This document shows positions 46,448-55,800 of a stretch of DNA of 64,000 bases, one piece after another. The translations under genes and the position numbers were made by a program. The stretch lies in the NCBI GenBank assembly GCA_916700875.1, contig CAKAKS010000034.1, forward strand, positions 13,908,195-13,972,194, written 5' to 3'. This DNA is from Sebastes aleutianus (lineage: Eukaryota; Chordata; Actinopteri; Perciformes; Sebastidae). The first letter of the stretch is position 1, and every line of letters begins with the position of its first letter. The notes beneath the pieces are model-generated. The model was not told the origin of the DNA, made no database searches, and worked only from the letters and a program-made list of their open reading frames with translations.

Positions 46448-49400
46448 CTGCAGGATCAGGACGTAGTAAACACTCATGACCTTTATGAAAGTTTAAACTG
46501 AAGTCACGGTTAATCTTTGTACACTTACCCGGTAGTAGACTCCGTTAAGGTTGGCGTAGAAGCACTGGTTGTACCACCAGCCACCGTGGGAGATCTCAGC
46601 GCAGATGTTGCCACTGTCTGGGGTGCTGAAGCCCTGTTTGTCGTGGTACCAGCTGAAAGAGTCCTGCACGGTCCCGCTGAAGCCTGACACATGGAGACGG
46701 TACTGATGCTCTTCATCTTCCACACTACAAACACATACATAGAAGCAGTAGGGAAATTATGCAAGAGGTAGAGACGGGTGTGCACGTTTTGCAATAACAT
46801 ACAAGTAAGTGCATGTGTTTTGTTGTGCACTTGTGCGTGCCACCGACCTGAAGCTCTGGTAGAGGGCATGTTTGTGCTTGTTGCTCCAGTCCTCCAGGTC
46901 GATGCGCAGGCTGTAGTCTCCCTGGGTGCTCAGGTCATGTATGTGGTTATTGCCCAGCCAGAACTCTGAGTGCAGGTCACCGAAGCCGTCCATGTAGTCC
47001 CTCCAGGTGCGGTCGAAGCTCAGTGAGCCGTCAGCACGACGCTGGATCACGGTCCAGCCACCACCTGAGGCGAAAAGAAGGTGGAAAGGAAAGCATATGT
47101 CATGTCTTATGGGTTGTTATTCTTGTTCCCATCTGGCCAAAGGAGGAAAACAGGTCGACTGCACCACAGCGACCCTGGTGTTGGTACTCAGCAACTAGAG
47201 TGTGTGATTGCCAACAGTGGTGGACTCAGGCTGTCTGAGGGGCAGGGGTGAAAAAATACTGAAAGGGCACCAGTGCGCAGGACGTTTTGTAGCGTGTAGG
47301 GCAGCCTATCTGTGCACTGCATTGCATCTTCTTAATTATAAGGGCACTTGAATAAAGGCACTTCATCAGATTTTCTCCACTTGAAGGGCACCATAGAGGG
47401 AACTTCATCACATTTTCTCCACTGGAAGGGCACCCTAGAGGGAACTTCATCACTTTTTCTCCATTTAAGGGCACCCTACAAGGCACTTCGTCACATTTTC
47501 TATACTGGAAGGGCACCCTACAAGGTACTTTGTCATGTTTTCTCCACTGGAAGAGCATCCTAGAGGTCACTTTGTCATGTTTTCTCCACTGGAAGGGCAC
47601 CCTAGAGGGCACTTTGTTATGTTTTCTCCACTGGAAGGGCACCCTAGAGGGCACTTTGTCATGTTTTCTCCACTGGAAGGGCACCCTAGATGGCACTTCA
47701 TCACTTTTTCTCCACTGGAAGGGCACCCTAGAGGGCACTTTGTTATGTTTTCTCCACTGGAAGGGCACCCTAGAGGGCACCTTGTCATGTTTTCTCCACT
47801 GGAAGGGCACCCTAGAGGGCACCTTGTCATGTTTTCTCCACTGGAAGGGCACCCTAGAGGGCACTTTGTCATGTTTTCTCCACTGGAAGGGCACCCTGGA
47901 TGGAGGCATCACAGCCCCCGCCCCCACCCCCATGGACTGAAACTTTAGGAGATTCTGCTGAAAAACAGTCGCAGCCAAGCCAACTTTCTACCCATGTGTG
48001 ACTGTGCAACTCACCGTCTGTGTCCATATCACAATAGACCTCCACAGGCATGCCGGCCAGTGATGGCACCACCGTGTAGAGGCCTGATCTCCTCACTCCA
48101 TTGTAGTAGATGGAAGCACAGTCTATGGGACAGTTTCTCACATGCTGAATCTCTGAGGGAAGAGAATGTGAGACAGGAGTGAGAGGGAGTAAATCAACAA
48201 GGGGTGTTTGGCGCCCTCTGCTGGGGTATCATAGCACTGCATGTACTGTATGTATCTGAGAGTGTGTACCTGGGTGCAGAGCTTCTTGAGCACTCATCAG
48301 CGGGTTGGGACGGACGATGTTGATCATGCACCCGGGGCTGCTTTTGACTTTATCCATCGAAAGTGTCAGATTATGGAGGTGGTTCTAAAGAGAAATACAG
48401 TGAAACTATCAAAAACCACCCAGTGTGCATATGTTCTTTTGTTTTTTTTCTTCCAACAACACACACTGAAAGTGAAATAGTATTACTCATAGTGGGTATA
48501 CCTGGAGGTCAAGGATCAGAGTGCCCTGTAGGTGCAGCAGAGTGGTGGCTTCAGTGTAGTGATGCTCTAACTCATGAAAACGCTGCTCCAGGGAGATATT
48601 CAAGTGGGTCCTTTCTTCATTCTGACACCATACATGAAAATACCCAATCACACACGCACGCATACATACAAGAAAAACATACAGTAGGCAATAAGTGAGA
48701 TGTATTAAAGAAACCCTTTAAAGGTACAGTGTGTAGGATTAGGCGGCATGTAGTGGTGTGGTTGCAGATTGCAACCAACCCAGTACCCCTCCGCTCACTC
48801 CTCCCTTTCCAAGACTGCAGTAATGTGAGCCACCGAGTGCAAAACCGCCGTGGTAACGCCGTTCGCCTCGCTCAGAGACCATCCTTACCATAATAACACT
48901 ACTTTAGGAGCAACTGAAGTCAGACAGCGGCTGGCAGTACCACAGTTTTGCACTAGCGTGTCGGAGAACTACGGCCCTTCAGGTAACGTAAAAACATGAA
49001 ATACACTCTCTAGAGCCATTGTTTGGTTTGTCTGTTCTGGGCTACTGTAGAAACATGGCGGACTCTGAAGAGGACCCGCTCCCTATGTAGATATGAAGGG
49101 CTTGTTCTAAGCTAACGAAAAGACAACGATTCTTAGTTTCAGGTGATTATACACTAATGAAAACATAGGTACGAGTATTATATTCCATTTCAGCTAATAG
49201 ATGTTACACACTGTTCCTTTAAAATGGTGTAAATGATCTTAGATTTCTTCTTTCTGTGCAGCTTTAACTTAACGCCCACTAGGTCTATGATGGACAACTG
49301 CATTTTTCAAGTCGATCTCAATGCACATATTAAAACTCAAACATGCGACGTCTCCCGGTGCTGTCGAAACAACAAGGACTCCCTTATAAAACTTAAAGCC

Positions 49401-52157
49401 AGGCACTTCAGTCTATTCCGAGCCTGCACATGGAGGATAACACTAACTCCCATTACCACAAACCCTGGAGCCCTCTCTCATGCCCTGTTCTCTTCCTGTA
49501 CAACTCACACAACACTTGAACCCCCTCCACCACCTTTGGTCCAGCTGAGAGTCTGTGTTTATATAGGCTCACTGCCTGAGACGCATGACGCAGCACGCGG
49601 AAGAGTAGGAAGCTAATCCTGTTAGTGGCTAAGGTCAAGGACATGTTAGAGGGGGGATGGGGGGGGGAGCAGGCTTGATGACCAGGCACCACATTACAGT
49701 GCAGAACTGTACACAACTAAGGTGTTTCTTGTAGTAAAACACAGCACAGGAAAGTGTTTTTAATGGTAGTGAGAGTTCAAAAAATTGTTTTTTGAGTATA
49801 CAGAGAACACATTTATGAATGTTGTCTCCTTCCTTTCAAATGAATAGTAAATTAAACCACGTCCAAGACTTATTTGATCAAATATTTATGTCTAGTCTGA
49901 CTCTGACTCTGATTCTCTCAACCAAAAGGCCTTGAGCAGAGGAAATACAAAATATAAGTTAATATTTAACAAAAAGTCTGGCCCTGAAAAGTTATATTTA
50001 ATGTCTTTAAATAACTTTTAAAAGTTTACTTTCCACATGAGCAGCATGTCTGGTCTGCAAAAAAGGAGCAGTCACATTGTCACAACATCCGGGGAGCTGC
50101 ATGCAGGTCGAACTAAAGTCCAAAGCAGTTGACAGGATTGTTGCTGATGGTTGACCCAGGTCTGCTAAGTCCATATGGAGATCTCACCTGCAGCTCCAGG
50201 ACTTTGATGCGGTGCCGGTGGTTCCTCAGCTCCTCCTGCAGCTCAGAGATGGTCTCCTTCAGGGCCACGATCTGCTGCTTCCTCTCCTCGTTCTCGTGCA
50301 GCCAGTAGGAGACCTCGTCCGTGCAGCGAAACATATCCGGGCACTTCTGCTCGTCCAGTTGAGGCAGCGTGGCCACCAGCCGACACATCCCGTCCTCCAT
50401 GACCTGTGAGGTGACAAATGACCTCTGACTCCCAGAGCTGCTGGTGCTCAACAGAGTGTCAAAATAGCTGTTGATAAATAATATCACTACAGCCTTCAAA
50501 AGCCCAGCTGTGACAAATGTGGAAGATTCAAGGTGCAGCACATTGGGTCCTGCCAAGAGAGGCTTTTTATTTTCAATGTCATGTCCTTACAAACCAGCCA
50601 CAAGCTCATCTCCTTTTACACTAGATATATAGCTATATAGTGAGAACTTTGCAGGTCAACACTTTATTTTGCATCTGGAGTTGTGCTAATATATTCACAT
50701 GTCATAACAATATATATAGACATACATTTCTCAACGGTTAAAGATCTTTACTGTTTCGACTGTGATAGCTATCCCTTTGATATCCTTGTGTGTATAAGGC
50801 CAGAGTGCAAAGTTGCAAGTCTATAAACATTCATGGCAATATTGTATTGAAATACCCTTTTTTCAAGTAATTCACTGGATTGGCCAAAAGCATATATTCC
50901 TGTCTGATTATTTTATCCGTAAAATATCCATCTAAATTGATTTTCCAGAAAGTTGACAATCCTGATATAGGCCTATGTCTATATTGTGATATTAAATTGC
51001 ATTAGTTTAGTTGAGGGTCATCGCCATCATTCTAGTTACTTTTCAAATTAAGATAAAAAACATATGATCAGTTTATATGATACAGTATAATACAATGCTT
51101 TAGATTAAGGCTGTGTATTGGCAAGAATCTGGCGATATGATACGTATCATGATACGGGGTTTATGATGCAATATATTGCGATACTGTACGCAAGGCGATG
51201 TACTGCGATTTTTAAAAATCTAATTTTAGGAAAACACACTGCCATATGCATAAAATCTGAGTTTTTTATGCATTTATCACAGTCCCTGTAACATCCAACA
51301 TCGTAGCACAACTTTTTGTGCAATCTGAGCCACTGTCTGCCACAAATCTCTGCAAGTAGCCTATTAATTAAATGTCAATATAGTATCTTGGAGAATTGAT
51401 ACAGTACCGCAAAACATAATATCACGATACTCGGGTGTATCGATATTTTCCTACACCCCTACTTTAGATTAAACTACCCAAAAAGTAAATGAAGCAGTTC
51501 TAATTAGCTCAACTACAGTATGATCATAACATTTTAAATAACCGTCCAAGGCCCAAAGAGGTAAAAGTATCCCAATATTTCATTAAAAAAGCAAAGATTA
51601 GAGAAAAATCCAGAATATGAATGTAGATTGGCGTAGCAGAATTGTATTTTTTCTTCTTTCCAACTGCATTAGTTATTTCAAGACCCCTCAGATTTGTCTA
51701 GTGACCCTTTGGAGGGGGCCTGACCCCTAGATTGAGAACAACTGGACCAAACTGTTGAACTAAACTAGCTGCAACTTGACCAACTACATCTGTAAAATAC
51801 AACCTGATCAGTATCAGTATTATCTAATATAATATATAATAATATATCAGTCACAAGTCCTTTTTCCCACCACTGCTGTCTTGCATGATTCATTCCCGCA
51901 GAAGGCTACGTTGCTCTTTCACAGAGCTGACACATCTCTGGAGTAAAAGGAGGAAACAGAACATCACTTTGGCTTGTACTCAGGATGTTTACAGTAATTA
52001 CCTGGTTAGTGTACTCCCCGCACTGGGATCCCCCGCCATTGCGCTGAGTGGTGGTGTTCAGGTCGTTTGCTTTGGCCTCTGGGAGCAACACGATGAGGAT
52101 GCAGAGAGCAGAGCACACGCTCCAGCCGGGAGGGTTGGTTAAAGACAGGAGAGACAT
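46301..52157 (-). CDS. Secreted coiled-coil fibrinogen-domain protein (ANGPTL/FGL-like), complete, 8 exons, about 434 aa
   Basis: Exons: 52002-52157, 50188-50403, 48502-48621, 48270-48384, 48015-48152, 46848-47064, 46529-46724, 46301-46447, all phase-consistent. A hydrophobic signal (CSALCILIVLLPEAKA, before residue 30) is followed by a Cys-containing, coiled-coil-prone region (about 55-200). A C-terminal fibrinogen-related domain follows (about 212-428): DCASIYYNGVRRSGLYTV, GGWTVIQRRADGS, GFGDLHSEFWLGN, WWYNQCFYANLNGVYYRGG and YSLRKVTMMIRP. This layout is that of angiopoietin-like and fibrinogen-like secreted ligands. The usual DxDxD-type calcium loop before the NCA cysteine is shortened to FSTPDSGNICAE. 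I cannot assign one ANGPTL/FGL ortholog, so no symbol is given. Confidence 0.9.
46529..46724 (-). CDS. Fibrinogen-domain gene exon 7
   Basis: 196 nt: SVEDEEHQYRLHVSGFSGTV to NLNGVYYR. GGWWYNQC..ANLNGVYY is canonical; the calcium-loop segment is short. Confidence 0.95.
46848..47064 (-). CDS. Fibrinogen-domain gene exon 6
   Basis: 217 nt: GGWTVIQRRADGSLSFDRTW to HKHALYQSF. The GGWTVIQRR and FGD...EFWLGN blocks are diagnostic. Confidence 0.95.
47350..47897. repeat. 42-bp minisatellite, 13 copies, intron of the fibrinogen-domain gene
   Basis: Units of TTTTCTCCACTGGAAGGGCA followed by CCCTAGAGGGCACTTTGTCATG recur at exact 42-bp steps from 47371 to 47874. Because 42 is a multiple of three, ORFs run through it in several frames on both strands. 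It lies between exons 5 and 6. Confidence 0.95.
48015..48152 (-). CDS. Fibrinogen-domain gene exon 5 (domain start)
   Basis: 138 nt: EIQHVRNCPIDCASIYYNGV to VEVYCDMDTD. The DC..IY..G...SG.Y.V signature opens the fibrinogen domain. Confidence 0.93.
48270..48384 (-). CDS. Fibrinogen-domain gene exon 4
   Basis: 115 nt: NHLHNLTLSMDKVKSSPGCM to EALHP plus one base. Linker between stalk and fibrinogen domain, with sequon NLT. Confidence 0.83.
48502..48621 (-). CDS. Fibrinogen-domain gene exon 3 (coiled coil)
   Basis: 40 codons: NEERTHLNISLEQRFHELEH to LILDLQ. Continues the helical stalk and has one N-glycosylation sequon (NIS). Confidence 0.83.
48718..49222. mobile_element. TTAA-bounded MITE, family A, copy 4
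   Basis: TTAAAGGTACAGTGTGTAGG to ACACTGTTCCTTTAA, intact body. In an intron of the fibrinogen-domain gene. Confidence 0.78.
50188..50403 (-). CDS. Fibrinogen-domain gene exon 2 (coiled coil)
   Basis: 72 codons: VMEDGMCRLVATLPQLDEQK to HRIKVLELQ. Three cysteines are followed by a heptad-like Leu/Glu/Arg helix, typical of oligomerising stalks. Confidence 0.88.
51106..51461. mobile_element. hAT-type MITE, 356 bp, perfect 8-bp target duplication
   Basis: Starts TAAGGCTGTGTATTGG and ends CCTACACCCCTA. CTTTAGAT is present at 51098-51105 and 51462-51469. In intron 1 of the fibrinogen-domain gene. Confidence 0.85.
52002..52157 (-). CDS. Fibrinogen-domain gene exon 1 (signal peptide)
   Basis: 52 codons: MSLLSLTNPPGWSVCSALCI to GEYTNQ. 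A hydrophobic stretch ends at EAKA, a plausible signal cleavage region. Donor is GTAATT. Confidence 0.87.
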
Positions 52158-52316
52158 CGCTGCCGCCCGGTTAGTCTGTCCCTGCCTGGTCAGTGAGAGC
52201 GAGGACGGGACACGGGAGTGTGTGCTTCACCATGTGAGGCTCTGCTGGCTCTCCCTACAAGGAGAGAAGCTGAGGAAATCAGTGTGTTATGCTCCTACAA
52301 TAGAGTATCTAATTCA

Positions 52317-53130
52317 TTAAAGGGACAGTGTGTAGGATTTGGCGTCACCTAGTGGTGTGGTGGCAGTTTGCAACCAACTGAGTACCCCTCCGCTCCCCCC
52401 TTTCTTTCCAAGACTGCGGTAGCGTGAGCCAGCGAGTGCAAAACCATGGCAATGGTGACCAGAGGTCATCGGGCTCGGTTACTTTCCACAAGGACAGTGG
52501 CTGGGACGTGAACTGATGTAGAATCGTGATGAAGAAACATTTGGGTCGGGTTTCTCCTCGCGGCAAACTGACATTCTCAAAGCTCCTCAAAGTTCTCAAT
52601 TTTTTCTGCCAGTCCGCGTCAGAAAAGTTTGGATGTGCACATACAGGCAAAAACCTGCCGCACGGAACCCCCCGCGAACACCCCATGTCTGAGGGTGTGA
52701 CATCACTTTGGCGGTGCAGATGCTCGCGACCCTCAAGGATGCGGCAAGCATAAACCACACTTAACACTACTTTAGGAGCAATGGAAGTCAGACGGCGGCT
52801 GGCGGTACCACGGTTTTGCACTCTGCGCTGACGTTACCGCAGTTTCACAAGCGTGTTGGAGAACTATGATGGCCTTCAGGTAACGTAAAAACGTGAAAGG
52901 CTCTCTCTAGAGCCACTGTTTAGTTTAAGCGCTCTGGGCTACTGTAGAAACATGGCGGACTCTGAAGAGGACCCGCTCCCTATGTAGATATGAAGGGCTC
53001 ATTCTAAGCTAACGAAAACACAACGATTCTTAGTTTCAGGTGATTATACACTAATGAAAACATAGTTGTGAATATTATATTCCATTTCTGCTAATAGATC
53101 CCCCCAAAATGTTACACACTGTTCTTTTAA
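52317..53130. mobile_element. TTAA-bounded MITE, family A, copy 5, carrying extra sequence
   Basis: TTAAAGGGACAGTGTGTAGG to ACTGTTCTTTTAA. About 280 bp (roughly 52480-52765) is absent from the other copies. It lies 160 bp upstream of the fibrinogen-domain gene start codon. Confidence 0.78.
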
Positions 53131-55369
53131 GCCATCAAGACTCCTTGTAGCACACACAGTCTCTCTAACACACCTTTGTCTCAGTACAACTAATGGAACA
53201 TAAACTTGAGAAAGTGAGATTAATTAAGAGGAAGGTCATCCCCGCAGTCTATCACATTACTGTAATTCGTCCTCAGGTAACTCAATAAACACACAAGCTT
53301 GTCCACGTCACCTGCTCTTAAAGCCAAACGGAAGTTTTGACTTAATTAAGCTGCATTAGGATGCAGGTAATAGTTTGTGTATTCTAACTTTCTAAGTCTC
53401 GCTCAATAACATACACACATGCACAGATATCATAACAAAAAGTGGTATTGTACTTTGCAGCAAATAGGTTTTTTCCTTTAGTTGCTGTCCTCTTGTAGCA
53501 AATGTAATAAATGGTGGTGCACTCACCCCAGTTACAGACCATCCTCTACCCCATTCCCGGCCCATTTCAGGCCGAGGGGTTCTCTCCATTTTCTTCTTCT
53601 CCTTCTCTATATCTCCTCCTGTATTGCTCTCTCTCTCTCTCACTCTGTGTGCTTCATGCTCTTCTGTCTCTCCCTCGCTCTCCCTCTCTCTCCCTCTCAG
53701 TTAGACATCTTAGTCCCATAATCCACCTCTAAGAGGATTCACAACGACTGAGGGATGGAGGGAGGCAGACAAATGGGGAGGCGATAATAAAATTATTGGT
53801 AAAAGAGACAGATAAGAGAAAAAGCTATAAAATTAGCTTTTTTATCTACTAGCAATACCCCCCTCTTTCATAGTACAACTTAAGTACAAAATAAACTTTG
53901 CATCAAATGCTGTGTCAATATGTACTGAAGTGTATTTCATGGTTATAAAGCTTTTTTCGATTTGACTGAATATTGTGAGGAATAACCTGATTCTGCAGAA
54001 CATATAGAGAGATTTTTTTAGATTCAGAGAATGGAAGGAATACAGTGCATAACTTACATGCATCAGCACACATCAGCACCAACAGTAAATAAGCATCACC
54101 TACAGGCTCAATAATCCTGCTCAAAGCTGGTCGTAATGAAGGCTGATGTGAGTGGGAGCATGAGGGGTGCTGATCCTATTACAGCAGCCAAGCCGCTCTT
54201 TACATCTTTATGCTCTCCACTATTAAGGCTCAGCATACATGGTCTCCTTGTCAGAAGAAAAAACTAAATGCTATTAAAAGCAAAATTATTTATTTTATGG
54301 AATTATAATATAAACTATTTAATAGACTGTTATAAAATGCAAATAACATTTCCTAAATCAGCTATCTGTACCGTGACTGTATCTATATCAATTCGCAACA
54401 CCGCCTGAGGGAACTCTATAAAGGAGACCTTGATAGGGAAAACATCAAGCAGCCATCTTTCGGCTATTTTTAAACCACTCTGCACATCACACAGCAGACA
54501 CTAATGCATTGCAAATATAATGCATACAAATTTTATTCCACATACATGCTCTCAGGAATTTAAAACGTCCCTCATGAATAAGTGTCGCTGTTGTACCTGG
54601 TGGTGTCTGCTGAGAGAGAAACCGTGTGGAAGGCCACATGGTGGCACCATATAACAACTTACATGTAATTACCTACTGGCCTTGACTACAATGAGCTTCC
54701 CGAGAGATAATACAATCAACAAATAAGTCAACAGAATTACAGGACATGAAGGGATGCTGCTGATTTCTAACAGAAAACATTAAAGCTACAAAAGAGCAGG
54801 AGGCTTCAAGTAATGAATGCAAAAAAGTCTGCTAACCAGATGGGAAGTGGGATCTAGCCTGGTTCCACAATAAAGGCGTTTCAGACATAATAAAATAGTG
54901 CATATACTGTAAAAAGATGTGTGTGAAGAAGTGTTCATTATCATTTTAATTAATTATCAAGTTTTTCTTCTTGTTTCAGCACGTCCTTCCTTAGTTCAGT
55001 TCATTTCAAGTTCTATAAGAAAACCACATTTACAAAACTTCATGGTGCTAACTGGGCATTTTTGTGTCAGAAAAGAAATAATGATCAATTTGAGCCAATA
55101 GCAGTCATTCATCATAAAGCTTTTCATCAATACACTCGCTGATTTTCAGTGGTGAATAAAAACTATTTTTGCTTCACAGTATTTCATGGTCATTGTGTTC
55201 GATAAACTGCTGCTACCTTTGACGGTGTACTTTCTCTGCAGCAACAGATTCAGCCCCAGTAACATAAAGACCCGCAGGCAGACATCTGCTCAAAGATCAA
55301 TAGCTGCTGTGTTAGAAGTCAAAGTGTAATCAGAAAACACCATGTAAAAAACTTTAAATCAACTTTTAG
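53131..55369. other. Intergenic, no gene recognised
   Basis: A (CT)n-rich tract at about 53590-53700. The rest is AT-rich sequence without convincing ORFs or repeats. Confidence 0.55.
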
Positions 55370-55800
55370 GCTAACCTGACCCGCCAGATGGTTTGTTACA
55401 CACAACCATCTGAGAAGCCGTTATTGGAAACTGTTTGGAAAAGGACGGGAACTTTCAAAAAAATACTTGGCAGGTGATTGGATGAACTGATTTGTCAATC
55501 AAACTTTTGCCGAGGCCAGTCGTGAGAAGAGCGAAAACATCGCCTTCAGTGCCATTTTTTTGCTCTTCTTTCAATGAAGAAATACTCTTCAGTTCTGATA
55601 TCTATATGATACCTCTTCAGGAGCCGCCACTGTTGTTTAGAATGAACAGTCGCCTCTCCGTGTCGTCACACACGGTTAAGCTGCGACCGTAGCTGCCAAT
55701 TCCTCACAGGACGCTGATTGGTCCGTGCTCTGGCTTGCCGGACACAAACCCATTACTTGAAGCCTGACAAGTGTGCAGGATATGTGACATTGTGAGAATC
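55370..55800. repeat. Probable dispersed repeat with hairpin
   Basis: CAGATGGTT and AACCATCTG around 55385-55412 form an inverted pair. The block style (GACCCGCCAGATGGTTTG) resembles a common fish repeat. Confidence 0.4.

Noticed and set aside
47350..47897. CRISPR-like regular repeats
   Set aside because: No distinct spacers; a head-to-tail minisatellite in a vertebrate intron.
47530..47948. Two plus-strand ORFs of about 136 codons with FSPLEGHPRGHFVM-type repeats
   Set aside because: Same minisatellite read in other frames.
47226..47978. 250-codon minus-strand ORF with 14-residue repeats (VPSRVPFQWRKHDK type)
   Set aside because: Produced by the 42-bp minisatellite; equally open frames exist on the other strand and the region is an intron.
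52345..52821. 158-codon minus-strand ORF
   Set aside because: Crosses MITE family A sequence and its insert, has no recognised domain and no splice context; treated as part of the mobile element.
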